DNA from: UBA1858 sp964636225
GTDB lineage: Bacteria; Pseudomonadota; Gammaproteobacteria; UBA4575
Direction: 5' to 3'
DNA: 64,000 nt
NCBI GenBank assembly: GCA_964636225.1
Contig: CAZWQM010000001.1
Coordinates: 158,241 to 222,240 of the forward strand
The notes under the pieces are model-generated. The model was not told where the DNA came from. It saw nothing but the letters and a program-made list of their open reading frames with translations, and made no database searches. Below are positions 33,554-43,380 of this stretch, in pieces. Position numbers and translations under genes: made by a program. Positions within the stretch are counted from its first letter, which is position 1, and the number at the start of each line of letters is the position of its first letter.

Positions 33554-36304
33554 ATGGCAGCCAACCCCAAAGACTTAAAAGAATTAAAAACCGTTGAGTT
33601 CTCGTTGAATGGAGAAAAAATCCAGGCGTATGAAGATGAAACTATTCTTCAGGCGGCAAGAAGAAACGGTGTAGAGATACCTCACCTGTGTTACAAAGAT
33701 GGCTTGCGGGCAGATGGTAACTGTCGCGCCTGTGTTGTTGAAATCGAAGGTGAACGCGTATTACAACCATCATGTGTACGCACACCTAGCGACGGTACGG
33801 TAGTGAATACAAGTACAGATCGTGTTTTACATTCACAAAAAATGGTACTGGAATTACTTCAGTCTGATGTGGTTGAGAAACAATACACAATTAACAGTGA
33901 ACTTGATCAATGGTCAGAAAAGCTTGAAGTCGGCAAACCCCGCTTTGAATCACGTCATAATCCTGAACAGGATCTTTCACATCCGGCCATTGCGGTAAAT
34001 TTAGATGCATGTATTCAGTGTACACGTTGTTTACGTGCCTGCCGTGAAGAACAAAACAATGATGTGATTGGTTACGCCCATCGTGGATCACATGCTGAAA
34101 TTGTTTTTGATATTGCTGATCCAATGGGTGACAGTTCCTGTGTTGCCTGTGGTGAGTGTGTACAAGCCTGTCCGACCGGCGCATTGATGCCATCCAAAGA
34201 ACTGGGATTGCTGGAACCTGATAAAAAAGTTGAGTCTACCTGTCCTTACTGCGGCGTGGGTTGTCTTCTCACATTTAACGTTAAAGATGACAAAATCATT
34301 TATGTAGAAGGACGTGATGGACCTGCAAATAAAAACCGTTTATGTGTAAAAGGTCGTTATGGTTTTGATTACATTCATAATGAACGTCGCCTGACTAAAC
34401 CTTTAATCAGAAAAGAAGGTGCAACTAAAGTTACCGATATTGAATCATTAACCGACGCTGACCTTAAAGGCATGTTCAGAGAAGCCACATGGGAAGAAGC
34501 GCTGGAGTTCGCCGCCAAAGGATTACGTGATATTCGCGATGAGTTGGGGGGCAATGCGCTGGCGGGATTTGGTTCAGCAAAAGGTTCAAACGAAGAAGCT
34601 TATTTATTCCAGAAACTGATTCGTACCGGCTTCCGCACTAACAACGTGGATCACTGTACACGTCTATGTCACGCCTCATCCGTGGTGGCATTACTCGAAG
34701 GTCTTGGCTCTGGTGCGGTTTCCAACCAGGTAGCAGAAGTCGAAGATGCCGAAGTCATTGTGATTATTGGTTCAAACCCCACTGTAAACCATCCAGTGGC
34801 TGCCACCTTTATTAAAAATGCATCTCGTGCAGGTAAAAAGCTCATAGTGATGGATCCTCGCGGTACCGAGATTGCCAGACACGCAGATTACTTTCTGAAA
34901 TTCAAACCAGATACCGACGTCGCCATGCTGAATGCCATTATGCATTCCATTATCAAGCAAGGTTTGGTGGATAAAGAATTCATTGCCAATCGCACGGAAG
35001 GCTATGCTGAACTTGAAGAACACTTAAAAGATTTTTCACCAGAAGAAATGGAAAAAATCTGTGGTATTCCTGCGGAGACATTACATGAAGTCGCAAGAGT
35101 ATATGCGTCTTCAAAAGCTTCCATTATTTTCTGGGGTATGGGCGTTTCACAGCATATTCATGGAACCGATAACGCTCGCTGCCTAATTGCCCTCTCACTA
35201 ATCTCAGGCCAGATCGGTAAACCAGGTTCTGGTTTACATCCATTACGTGGTCAGAATAATGTACAAGGCGCCTCGGATGTTGGCTTGATTCCTATGGTAT
35301 TCCCGGACTATCAGCGTGTTGATAACCCGGAAGCACAGGCTCGCTTTGAGAAACTCTGGAATACACAATTAGACCCCAACCCAGGCTTGACTGTGGTTGA
35401 AATTATGGAAGAGATTACCAAGGGCAAAATTCAGGGCATGTATGTCGAGGGTGAAAACCCGGCCATGTCAGACCCTAACCTGAACCATGCACGTAAAGCG
35501 CTGGCTTCGCTCAAGCATTTGGTTGTTCAGGACATTTTCCTGACCGAAACTGCTATGTTTGCAGATGTGATACTACCTGCTTCTGCTTTTCCTGAAAAAG
35601 ATGGCTCATTCACCAATACAGATCGCCGCGTACAATTAGGACGAAAAGCCGTAAATCCACCGGGTGAAGCTAAACAGGACTTGTGGATCATTCAGGAAAT
35701 CGCAAAGCGCTTGGGACTGGACTGGAACTATTCCGGCCCCAGTGAAGTTTTTGCCGAAATGACTCTGGGCATGGACTCTATTAAAGGCATGTCGTGGTCT
35801 CGCCTGGAGCAAGATCATTCAGTGACATATCCATGCAGTTCACCTGAAGATCCAGGACAAGGCATCATTTTTATTGATGATTTTCCAACTGCCAGCGGTA
35901 AAGGTAAATTGGTGCCAGCCAAATTCACTAATGCAGATGAATTACCTGACAGTGAATATGAATATGTATTAATAACCGGTCGTCAACTGGAGCACTGGCA
36001 TACAGGGGCTATGACACGTCATGCTTCGGTGTTGGATGCTATTGAACCCGTACCGGTTGCCTCATTGAACCTCAAGGATCTAGAAAAATTGGGCATTCAA
36101 CCCAACGACATGATTCGTTTGAGCTCTCGTCGCGGAAGTGTCGAGTGTTATGCCCGACTGGATAGTGGCCTAAGTGAAGGACAGGTGTTTATGCCTTTCT
36201 GCTATCACGAAGCCGCAGCGAATCTGTTAACCACTGATGCGCTTGATCCGTTTGCTAAAATTCCGGAATTCAAATTCTGTGCGATCAAAGTTGAGCGCGC
36301 TTAA
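33554..36304 (+). CDS. fdhA: NAD-linked formate dehydrogenase alpha subunit (Mo/W, Cys type)
   Basis: This 916-residue catalytic subunit oxidises formate to CO2. It contains an N-terminal [2Fe-2S] domain (GLRADGNCRACVVEIEGE), ferredoxin-type 4Fe-4S motifs (CIQCTRCLRAC and CVACGECVQACPTGAL), the cofactor-proximal cluster motif CPYCGVGCLLTF near residue 230, and the bis-pyranopterin domain. The active-site region VDHCTRLCHASSV has cysteine encoded by ordinary codons, so no selenocysteine is needed. The C-terminal GRQLEHWHTGAMTRHA is typical. No fdsC, fdsD or gamma subunit gene adjoins, so assembly factors must lie elsewhere. Confidence 0.96.
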   Translation: MAANPKDLKELKTVEFSLNGEKIQAYEDETILQAARRNGVEIPHLCYKDGLRADGNCRACVVEIEGERVLQPSCVRTPSDGTVVNTSTDRVLHSQKMVLELLQSDVVEKQYTINSELDQWSEKLEVGKPRFESRHNPEQDLSHPAIAVNLDACIQCTRCLRACREEQNNDVIGYAHRGSHAEIVFDIADPMGDSSCVACGECVQACPTGALMPSKELGLLEPDKKVESTCPYCGVGCLLTFNVKDDKIIYVEGRDGPANKNRLCVKGRYGFDYIHNERRLTKPLIRKEGATKVTDIESLTDADLKGMFREATWEEALEFAAKGLRDIRDELGGNALAGFGSAKGSNEEAYLFQKLIRTGFRTNNVDHCTRLCHASSVVALLEGLGSGAVSNQVAEVEDAEVIVIIGSNPTVNHPVAATFIKNASRAGKKLIVMDPRGTEIARHADYFLKFKPDTDVAMLNAIMHSIIKQGLVDKEFIANRTEGYAELEEHLKDFSPEEMEKICGIPAETLHEVARVYASSKASIIFWGMGVSQHIHGTDNARCLIALSLISGQIGKPGSGLHPLRGQNNVQGASDVGLIPMVFPDYQRVDNPEAQARFEKLWNTQLDPNPGLTVVEIMEEITKGKIQGMYVEGENPAMSDPNLNHARKALASLKHLVVQDIFLTETAMFADVILPASAFPEKDGSFTNTDRRVQLGRKAVNPPGEAKQDLWIIQEIAKRLGLDWNYSGPSEVFAEMTLGMDSIKGMSWSRLEQDHSVTYPCSSPEDPGQGIIFIDDFPTASGKGKLVPAKFTNADELPDSEYEYVLITGRQLEHWHTGAMTRHASVLDAIEPVPVASLNLKDLEKLGIQPNDMIRLSSRRGSVECYARLDSGLSEGQVFMPFCYHEAAANLLTTDALDPFAKIPEFKFCAIKVERA

Positions 36305-36327
36305 AACATACATTTCATCCTAAACTA

Positions 36328-36366
36328 AAAGCCCTGATGTAATGTCTATATCAGGGCTTTTTCTTT
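36328..36366 (+). terminator. terminator of the formate dehydrogenase operon
   Basis: A 10-bp perfect stem AAAGCCCTGA/TCAGGGCTTT with a 13-nt loop, followed by TTCTTTTC, begins 23 bp after the fdhA stop. Confidence 0.85.
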
Positions 36367-36553
36367 TCTGCATAATTAGTACTTTAATAGTACTCTATTC
36401 AGGGTTATTCCCTGTCAACCAAATCAATCATGGTACGTTTTAGCCAGTAAGAATGATCAAATAACTTTGACCATTCTTTAAGTGCAGTAATTTTCAAGGA
36501 AAAAAATATTGCAGTCCTACAATGAAAACCCTTAACGGGAAAAGGATTTAGCC

Positions 36554-36861
36554 ATGTCAAAAAATATTGCTAAATTAACAAAAATAACTGGAGCTATACT
36601 GCTAATAGCTTTTTCTGCCAATAGCTTTGCAGGCGGAGTTTATGGAAATGTCGGTTATAGGGATTATCCTTTAAGTGTCGTGATCGGCTATAAAGACTAT
36701 GGTCATGGTTATAAAGATCACCATTAAAAAAACACTATAAGAAACATTATTATGACCAGAGAAGGCATCATTACGACAGACATGCCTACTATCATCAAAG
36801 TGCCCATGATTATGGCCATTACTACAAACAGCCAAGAAGGTATTGCAGATCCGGATACTAA
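36554..36861 (+). pseudogene. His/Tyr-rich small secreted protein with a frameshift
   Basis: An AAAGGA ribosome site precedes an ATG encoding 57 residues: a signal peptide (TGAILLIAFSANSFA) and a Gly/Tyr/His-rich start ending KDYGHGYKDHH, then TAA. Straight after, in the neighbouring frame, the composition continues without a break as KKHYKKHYYDQRRHHYDRHAY and on to QPRRYCRSGY and a stop at 36859. One indel near the A7 run at 36728 would restore a protein of about 100 residues. I call it a frameshifted gene; either the short form is made or a base is wrong in the sequence. Family unknown; metal binding is suggested only by the His content. Confidence 0.6.
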
Positions 36862-36887
36862 AAGACGCTAAATTTCAATGTAAAAGC

Positions 36888-36916
36888 AAAAAGGCAAACT
36901 GTATGTTTGCCTTTTT
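36888..36916. terminator. bidirectional terminator between the His-rich gene and folP
   Basis: A 12-bp perfect stem AAAAAGGCAAAC/GTTTGCCTTTTT with a 5-nt loop lies 26 bp after the plus-strand gene and 14 bp after the folP stop on the minus strand; the T run on each side lets it serve both. Confidence 0.88.
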
Positions 36917-36930
36917 ATTATAAGATTTCG

Positions 36931-37758
36931 TTAATCACATATTTTAATAGCATAGCTGACATCTGCCGCTTGACGATTCTGCCAAACATCGTGAACCCTG
37001 AATATTTTTACACCGGCTTCGACGCCCAATGCAGTAGTTGCGCAAGTAGCCGGCATTCGTTGCGCAGGATCTTCAGTAGCACAGACCTCGCCCATAAATC
37101 GTTTTCGACTGGTACCTAACAATATTGCATAGTCTGTTTCACAAATTTCTTTCAAATGTTTTAGTAACTCGAGATTATGCTGCGTTCGCTTACCAAACCC
37201 AATTCCCGGATCGAGAATAATATTATGTTTATGCAAACCCAAATCCTGCATTTTCATGGCCTGTTGCAGTAAAAATTCTTTTACTTCACGAGCAGCATTT
37301 TCATATTGTGGATTGTCCTGCATATTCTCCGGACGGCCCTGCATATGCATAATACAGTAAGGCACATTTCGTTCAGCAACTAGTTGCATGAGCGCTGCAT
37401 CATCAGTACCTCCGGTAACATCATTTACAAACCCGGCACCTGCATCAAGTGCGGCTTCGGCAACATCACTCAGCGTAGTATCAATGCTTATCAATACATC
37501 ATCGGAAATTTCCTGTGACAATGCAGAAATAACATCCAGTACACGCCTTTTCTGCTCGATGGCCGTAACACGTTCCGATCCCGGACGAGTAGATTCACCA
37601 CCGATGTCAATAATATCAGCACCCTCTGCCACCATTTCCAGACCACGCGCCACCGCATCACGTGTACTCACATAACGCCCCCCATCTGAAAAACTGTCAG
37701 GCGTCACATTTAGAATACCCATGATTAATGGGCCCTGCTTTTTCAAAACATTATTCAT
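36931..37758 (-). CDS. folP: dihydropteroate synthase
   Basis: FolP joins p-aminobenzoate to the dihydropterin pyrophosphate for folate. The 275-residue protein has the signature IMGILNVTPDSFSDGG at residues 12-27, DIGGESTRPGS near residue 51, LISIDTTLSDVA, FVNDVTGG near residue 112, ILDPGIGFGKR near residue 180 and a C-terminal KIFRVHDVW. This is a standard FolP, unlike the DUF6513 protein at the left edge. The usual folP partner ftsH or glmM is absent; instead it follows an MBL-fold hydrolase gene by 5 bp. Confidence 0.96.
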   Translation of the reverse strand: MNNVLKKQGPLIMGILNVTPDSFSDGGRYVSTRDAVARGLEMVAEGADIIDIGGESTRPGSERVTAIEQKRRVLDVISALSQEISDDVLISIDTTLSDVAEAALDAGAGFVNDVTGGTDDAALMQLVAERNVPYCIMHMQGRPENMQDNPQYENAAREVKEFLLQQAMKMQDLGLHKHNIILDPGIGFGKRTQHNLELLKHLKEICETDYAILLGTSRKRFMGEVCATEDPAQRMPATCATTALGVEAGVKIFRVHDVWQNRQAADVSYAIKICD

Positions 37759-37763
37759 AATTT

Positions 37764-38678
37764 TTACTCTGCATTGATGCGCTTTATATCATGAGTATTA
37801 CCAATTTCAATCTTCATCAAATCATAGCCCATAACTACATCTCCGGAATATTTTTGTTTAATTGTCTGCATGACTTCATCTTCAGGTACACCAAACAACA
37901 AGACATGATTTAACACCGTCAACTTTGGTTTAGTTTTTTCCAGCACTACAGTCATTTGTTCTGGAGTCGTATGATAAGCCACTACACTGGCTAAGCGTTT
38001 ATTTCTCATTAACAATGATGTATCGGCTGCTGTAATTTCATGAACCATCAAATCTGCATTCTGTGCATGTTTGATCAGATTTTCTGAATAGGTCGTATCG
38101 CCAGAAATGACAACCACACGGTCACCAAATTCAACAAGATAACCAAATGCCGGTTTGACAGGCACATGATCAACCAGAAACGCCTTTATTGTTACACCGT
38201 TCTGCTGGTAAACCACACCTTCATTGATTTCTACCGCATCAATTCTGGCTTTATCCGCTTCAAGATGCACATTTGCAACACGATAGGAAATATCAGCAGT
38301 ATAAGCCTCGCGTAATCCATCCACCAATTGCCGGGTGCCAGCTGGCCCCCATACATGCAGCCATTGCTCACGCTGCCATATCCAACCGGTAATCCACAAA
38401 TCATCCAGACCCGAAATATGATCCGAATGCAGATGAGTGAGAAATACTTTATCGATTTGATCGGCGGTAATTCCGGCCTGCTGAAGTCGCATGGTAACGC
38501 CCCTGCCTGCATCAAACAAAAAATACTGGCCTCCTGCACTGACTAAAGTCGCAGCTCCAAATCGCTCAATACTTGGGCGCGGAGTCCCTGTGCCAAGAAG
38601 AATGACTTCCATGTAATCGGCATAACTAACTTGAAACAGTACAAGTGAAGCAAACAATAACTTGACCAGTATTTTCAT
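37764..38678 (-). CDS. secreted MBL-fold metallo-hydrolase (RNase Z-like)
   Basis: A 304-residue metallo-beta-lactamase-fold protein with a signal peptide (residues 1-20, ending VSYA) that places it in the periplasm. The metal site T81-HLHSDH-87 is followed by the GLDDLWITG stretch typical of RNase Z/arylsulfatase-like members, and further ligands appear in ISGDTTYSENL and the C-terminal AYHTTPEQM and LNHVLLFG. A nuclease role is unlikely outside the cytoplasm; a phosphodiesterase or arylsulfatase activity is possible. It probably shares a transcript with folP, 5 bp downstream. Confidence 0.85.
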   Translation of the reverse strand: MKILVKLLFASLVLFQVSYADYMEVILLGTGTPRPSIERFGAATLVSAGGQYFLFDAGRGVTMRLQQAGITADQIDKVFLTHLHSDHISGLDDLWITGWIWQREQWLHVWGPAGTRQLVDGLREAYTADISYRVANVHLEADKARIDAVEINEGVVYQQNGVTIKAFLVDHVPVKPAFGYLVEFGDRVVVISGDTTYSENLIKHAQNADLMVHEITAADTSLLMRNKRLASVVAYHTTPEQMTVVLEKTKPKLTVLNHVLLFGVPEDEVMQTIKQKYSGDVVMGYDLMKIEIGNTHDIKRINAE

Positions 38679-38879
38679 CGCTACCTTCAGATAAATATTG
38701 TGCTTACAGAGTCATCTCTTATTGGAGAAAATTATCATTCCTATGTTTCTCCAGATATGCTCGGCAATAACTAAAATTATAAATGACTTATTTAATAAAC
38801 GAACTACTGTGCAAATAACTTATTTCACATAGGAATAAAGTCCTTTACGACAAATAAAAAAGTATTTACCAATAAAAAA

Positions 38880-40670
38880 TCATTTACTCACTTTCAGCAC
38901 TGCCAGAAAAGCTGCTTGAGGGACTTCCACACTACCAATCTGCTTCATGCGTTTTTTACCCTCTTTCTGTTTTTCCAACAGCTTTCTTTTACGAGTAATA
39001 TCACCACCATAGCATTTTGCAGTGACGTTTTTACGCAGTGCTTTAATTGTAGTGCGTGCAATAATCTGCGTACCAATGGCTGCCTGTATAGCAACGTCAT
39101 ACATTTGCCTTGGAATCAGATCCTTCAATTTAACTGCAAGGTCATTACCATAAGTGCGCGCATGATCTCCATGCACAATCACGGACAATGCATCTACACG
39201 TTCACCATTGATCAAAATATCCAGTTTCACTAGTGGTGCTGCGGCAAAGTGTGAATGATGGTAATCAAATGACGCATAGCCACGACTAACAGATTTAAGA
39301 CGATCAAAGAAATCCAGCACTACTTCATTTAGCGGGATTTCAAAAGTAATCGCCACCTGACTTCCATGATAAACAAGATTTTTTTGCACACCGCGTTTCT
39401 CTATACACAATGTGATGACATTGCCCACATACTCATGTGGTACTAGTATGTTCGCTGTTATAACAGGCTCATGAATCGAGGCTACCTTATTTGTAGGCGG
39501 CAACTCTGATGGATTATGGATATTTAATATCTCACCGTTAGTTAGGTGAATTTGATATACCACAGTAGGTGCGGTCGTAATCAGATCCAGATCATACTCT
39601 CGCTCCAGACGTTCCTGAATAATTTCCATATGCAGCATGCCTAGGAAACCGCAACGAAAACCAAATCCTAATGCCTGTGATGTCTCAGGCTCAAACGTAA
39701 AGGAGGCATCATTCAATTTCAGTTTGTCAAGCGCATCGCGGAAGTTTTCATAATCCTCAGAATTCACTGGAAAGATCCCGGCAAATACATTTGGATTGAC
39801 TTCTTTAAATCCAGAAAGGGGCTTAGAAGCAGGCATATCGGCCGAGGTCAGCGTATCGCCGACTTTAGCGCTAGAAATGTCTTTAATGCCAGATATCAGA
39901 AAGCCGACCTGACCTGCAGATAATTCACTCCGCTCTGATCGCTTTGGGGTAAACACACCCAGTTTCTCAACTTGGTATGTTCTTCCTGTCGACATGGATT
40001 TAATTTTCTGTTTGGGTTTAAGACAACCATCAAACACACGAACCAGCGTGATAACCCCAACATAATTGTCAAACCAGGAATCAATAATCAGTGCTTTTAA
40101 TGGCTGCTTCGGATCTCCCTGAGGTTCTGGTATATGTGTCACCAGCGCTTCAAGAACATTTTCCACGCCCTGACCGGTTTTAGCACTGACCAATATTGGA
40201 TCAGTCGCGTCAATACCAATCACTTCTTCTATTTCTTCTGCGACCCGTTCTGGGTCCGCTGCAGGCAAATCTATTTTGTTCAATACCGGCAAAACTTCTA
40301 AACCTAATTCAACCGCTGTATAGCAATTCGCAACACTCTGGGCTTCCACCCCTTGTGAAGCATCGACAATTAATAATGCCCCTTCACATGCTGCCAAAGA
40401 GCGGGAAACTTCATATGAAAAGTCCACATGACCTGGCGTATCAATGAAGTTTAAGTCATATGTATGCCCATCTTTAGCTTTATATGGCAAAGACACCGCT
40501 TGCGCCTTAATGGTAATGCCTCTTTCCTGCTCAATATCCATAGAGTCCAGCACCTGGTCATGCATTTCTCTGTCACTCAGTCCCCCGCAATACTGAATAA
40601 ACCTGTCTGCCAGTGTCGACTTACCGTGGTCAATGTGCGCAATAATGGAAAAGTTACGTATATATTTCAT
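38880..40670 (-). CDS. lepA: elongation factor 4 (LepA)
   Basis: LepA is a ribosome-binding GTPase that acts on stalled or misplaced ribosomes. The 596-residue protein has G1 AHIDHGKSTLADR, the switch region EQERGITIKAQ, G3 DTPGHVDF and G4 NKIDLPAADPE, and the LepA-specific C-terminal domain (GSVEVPQAAFLAVLKV). Length is standard. It lies downstream of degQ as in many gammaproteobacteria, but lepB, rnc and era, which usually follow, are absent here; the next minus-strand genes are the MBL hydrolase and folP. Confidence 0.97.
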   Translation of the reverse strand: MKYIRNFSIIAHIDHGKSTLADRFIQYCGGLSDREMHDQVLDSMDIEQERGITIKAQAVSLPYKAKDGHTYDLNFIDTPGHVDFSYEVSRSLAACEGALLIVDASQGVEAQSVANCYTAVELGLEVLPVLNKIDLPAADPERVAEEIEEVIGIDATDPILVSAKTGQGVENVLEALVTHIPEPQGDPKQPLKALIIDSWFDNYVGVITLVRVFDGCLKPKQKIKSMSTGRTYQVEKLGVFTPKRSERSELSAGQVGFLISGIKDISSAKVGDTLTSADMPASKPLSGFKEVNPNVFAGIFPVNSEDYENFRDALDKLKLNDASFTFEPETSQALGFGFRCGFLGMLHMEIIQERLEREYDLDLITTAPTVVYQIHLTNGEILNIHNPSELPPTNKVASIHEPVITANILVPHEYVGNVITLCIEKRGVQKNLVYHGSQVAITFEIPLNEVVLDFFDRLKSVSRGYASFDYHHSHFAAAPLVKLDILINGERVDALSVIVHGDHARTYGNDLAVKLKDLIPRQMYDVAIQAAIGTQIIARTTIKALRKNVTAKCYGGDITRKRKLLEKQKEGKKRMKQIGSVEVPQAAFLAVLKVSK

Positions 40671-40702
40671 TTAGGCATGAATAAAAAAATAATCGATCTA
40701 CA

Positions 40703-40732
40703 ATAAAAAAGCGGGCTGCAACAGCCCGCTTT
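40703..40732 (-). terminator. terminator between degQ and lepA
   Basis: On the minus strand an 11-bp perfect stem AAAGCGGGCTG/CAGCCCGCTTT with a 3-nt loop is followed by TTT and more T residues, 41 bp after the degQ stop. It would separate the sigma-E operon from lepA. Confidence 0.88.
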
Positions 40733-40773
40733 GAATAATACACCGCAATTATGGGGTATGTATGTCTGAACCG

Positions 40774-42204
40774 CTACTTTTCCTTATCATCCGGGATCTT
40801 AAGCGCCAGGAACTGTGGCCCCTGATGTCTTTGTACAAGGATTGAAGCAAATTTCCCTTTTGGCAAATTTTCAACAATTTCTTTCAGATCAGCAACTGTT
40901 TCAAGTTTCTCACCATTAATCAGCTGCAGTACATCTCCTTTACGGATACCGGCAGATTTTGCAGCACCCTCACCTACAGAAAATACCTGTAATCCATGTG
41001 AAAGTTCCATTTCTTCGAGCTGCTCTTTGGTTAGTGGACGAACATCCATGCCCAAGATACCTTCGGACATTCTCTCTGTTTCTTCACCTTCAGCAACCTG
41101 ATCTGAATCGGGCAACTGTCCAATCGTCACTTTTGCCGTGTGCAGTTTGCCATCACGCATAATTTTAAGTTTGACCTGCTCACCCACACGCACTCGACCT
41201 ACCATTGGTGGAAGTGCTGCCGAATTTGGAACTTCCTGCCCGTTAAAGGAAAGAATTACGTCTCCCACTTTAATATCAGCATCTTCAGCAGGGCTACCAT
41301 CCATTATCTTGGCGACTAGCGCGCCCATGGGTTTCTCCATACCAAAGGATTCTGCGAGTTCACGAGTAACTTCCTGAATGTAAACGCCCAACCATCCGCG
41401 AGACACATAACCGTGATCTTTAATTTGCTCAATTACATCCATAGCCACTTCTACAGGAATGGCAAATGACAAACCCATAAAGCCACCTGTGCGACTGTAG
41501 ATTTGTGAATTTATACCCACTACTTCGCCATCAAGATTAAATAGAGGTCCACCTGAGTTTCCTGGATTGATGGCAACGTCTGTCTGAATAAAGGGCACAT
41601 AATTTTCATTTGGTAAGCTGCGACCTTTTGCACTGACAATGCCGGAAGTGACTGAATGATCAAATCCAAACGGAGAACCAATGGCCAGTACCCACTGCCC
41701 TACTTTCAAGTCATTGGCAGAGCCTAACTTAACTACTGGCAAGTCTTTGGCATCTATTTTTAACAAGGCAATATCGCTGCGTGGATCACTGCCAATAAGT
41801 TTCGCTTCCAGTTCTCGCCTATCGCTAAGTCTTACAATAATTTCATCCGCGCCTTTTACCACGTGATGATTTGTCACTACATAGCCATCAGCAGATACAA
41901 TGAAGCCAGAACCTAGTGATCGCGCATTGTAATGATCTTCATGAGGACTTTGTGGGCCACCGAAAAACTTTTCTAAAAAATCTCCCAGAGGACCATCCTG
42001 TTGAAAGTCAGGGATATCAATATTAGGTGGCAGTGAACGACGTACTGATTGCTGCTTGGTAGTGCTGATATTCACTACAGCACCTGCATTTTTTTCTACA
42101 AGCTCGGTGAAATCAGGCAAGCCTTGACTGGCTTGCGCTACGCTACTTATCACAAGCAGAAAAACAAAATAGATATAGTGTAATGGTTTGTATTTATGCA
42201 ACAA
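40774..42204 (-). CDS. degQ: periplasmic serine protease/chaperone DegQ/MucD (Do family)
   Basis: A 476-residue HtrA-family protease with a signal peptide (hydrophobic residues 10-23, then AQAS). The catalytic triad is visible as His in YVVTNHHVVKG, Asp in DPRSDIALLKID and Ser in AINPGNSGGPLF. Two PDZ domains follow (GWLGVYIQEVTREL, and GILGMDVRPLTKEQ to KGDVLQLINGE). In this position, downstream of rseB, it corresponds to MucD, which degrades misfolded periplasmic proteins and helps regulate sigma-E. It may be called degP, degQ or mucD by different annotators. Confidence 0.94.
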   Translation of the reverse strand: MLHKYKPLHYIYFVFLLVISSVAQASQGLPDFTELVEKNAGAVVNISTTKQQSVRRSLPPNIDIPDFQQDGPLGDFLEKFFGGPQSPHEDHYNARSLGSGFIVSADGYVVTNHHVVKGADEIIVRLSDRRELEAKLIGSDPRSDIALLKIDAKDLPVVKLGSANDLKVGQWVLAIGSPFGFDHSVTSGIVSAKGRSLPNENYVPFIQTDVAINPGNSGGPLFNLDGEVVGINSQIYSRTGGFMGLSFAIPVEVAMDVIEQIKDHGYVSRGWLGVYIQEVTRELAESFGMEKPMGALVAKIMDGSPAEDADIKVGDVILSFNGQEVPNSAALPPMVGRVRVGEQVKLKIMRDGKLHTAKVTIGQLPDSDQVAEGEETERMSEGILGMDVRPLTKEQLEEMELSHGLQVFSVGEGAAKSAGIRKGDVLQLINGEKLETVADLKEIVENLPKGKFASILVQRHQGPQFLALKIPDDKEK

Positions 42205-42347
42205 AGCGATTCTCCTATGACAAGCTGCTTAAGGTAAATTGTAGTTTCAAAATGTATGGCTTTTTTTATTCCTTAGATGCCTAATTCATTCCATTTTACG
42301 AATTACTCAGTTGACAAAACCCAGTTGCAAAAAGTTCTAGAATTTAT

Positions 42348-43376
42348 TTACTGTTCACCCATTTTTATCTGTGGTTGGTCATGCACAATTGAAGACCCAA
42401 TCATTTGTACAGTTTCATTGGGTACTTCTCCGAGCACGGTAATTTGATGATCATCAATGCCTCTTGAAAATGCGTTAATGGAGCCACGCCGACTTAGTCC
42501 TTCAAACATTCGACCAAGGTTACGCGGCTTTATAATAAATACTGAAACCGAAGCCACACCATCTGTCACTACCATATGATGTACTGGCTCATCACTGGTA
42601 GACATTAAGCGTTGACTGATTTTGCTAACCGAAAACCCAGGAGGCAATTTAGAGACTTTCCACGATTTATCACTGTCTTGCCCGGAGACATCAGACTCAC
42701 CCATACGTCTGGATCTACTCCATGTGAAGTTTTCAATATCATTTTCCGGGTGAAAATTAACATGGTCGACAGAGTCCAGAAACTTAACACTGGTAAACAT
42801 CACTTCTTCGAGTACTTTCATTTCACTTGGATGAATCATTTTGGAACGCAGCAGCATTCCACTTTCCGGTTCAATACACAATTCGTAACCATAACGAAAC
42901 TGGTCAACCGGCTTGATTGCAAGCACTTTACAATCCAGCTGAGCATTTCTACTAATAGGGCCTGGAATAACCGTGTAGTTTTTTGTAAGACTTTCCAGTT
43001 CCTTTGGGACAATGGAAGGGATGCCATGATTGGCAGAGGAAGGATCTACTGTAACAAGCTTTCGCATAGGCCATACACAAGTTACTGTTTCATCATCGCG
43101 AACCACTTCACGTGGCTCCCCGCTAAGCGAAGTCAAACGTTCTTTAACTACACCATCTACAACACCATGAACAATACGCATGGAATCAAGACGTCCATTG
43201 TGCATAAATACAAAGGTACCTTCGTAATTATTTCTTTCCGCATGTTCAAGCATCTTTGTTATAAGCACATGACCATCATTAGGTTTGGCTTCAGTACTCT
43301 GCGGTTGAATTACAGGTGACTGTGCGACTGCACTTGCAGCATATAAAAGTGTTGCCGCTGTAATTATTGATCGCAT
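42348..43376 (-). CDS. rseB: sigma-E regulator RseB/MucB
   Basis: RseB is a periplasmic protein that shields the anti-sigma factor RseA from cleavage. The frame is open to 43406, but the ATG at 43376 gives a clean signal peptide (residues 3-19, ending VAQS) and lies 4 bp after the rseA stop. The 342-residue sequence contains the MucB/RseB features NYEGTFVFMHNGRLDSMRI, EPREVVRDDETVTC and HMVVTDGVASVSVFI. It is third in the rpoE-rseA-rseB-degQ set, in the usual gammaproteobacterial order. Confidence 0.92.
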   Translation of the reverse strand: MRSIITAATLLYAASAVAQSPVIQPQSTEAKPNDGHVLITKMLEHAERNNYEGTFVFMHNGRLDSMRIVHGVVDGVVKERLTSLSGEPREVVRDDETVTCVWPMRKLVTVDPSSANHGIPSIVPKELESLTKNYTVIPGPISRNAQLDCKVLAIKPVDQFRYGYELCIEPESGMLLRSKMIHPSEMKVLEEVMFTSVKFLDSVDHVNFHPENDIENFTWSRSRRMGESDVSGQDSDKSWKVSKLPPGFSVSKISQRLMSTSDEPVHHMVVTDGVASVSVFIIKPRNLGRMFEGLSRRGSINAFSRGIDDHQITVLGEVPNETVQMIGSSIVHDQPQIKMGEQ

Positions 43377-43380
43377 TGAA

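Noticed and set aside
36720..36740. Programmed frameshift at the A7 run of the His-rich gene
   Set aside because: The zero-frame TAA precedes the A-run, so ribosomes would terminate before reaching a slippery site.
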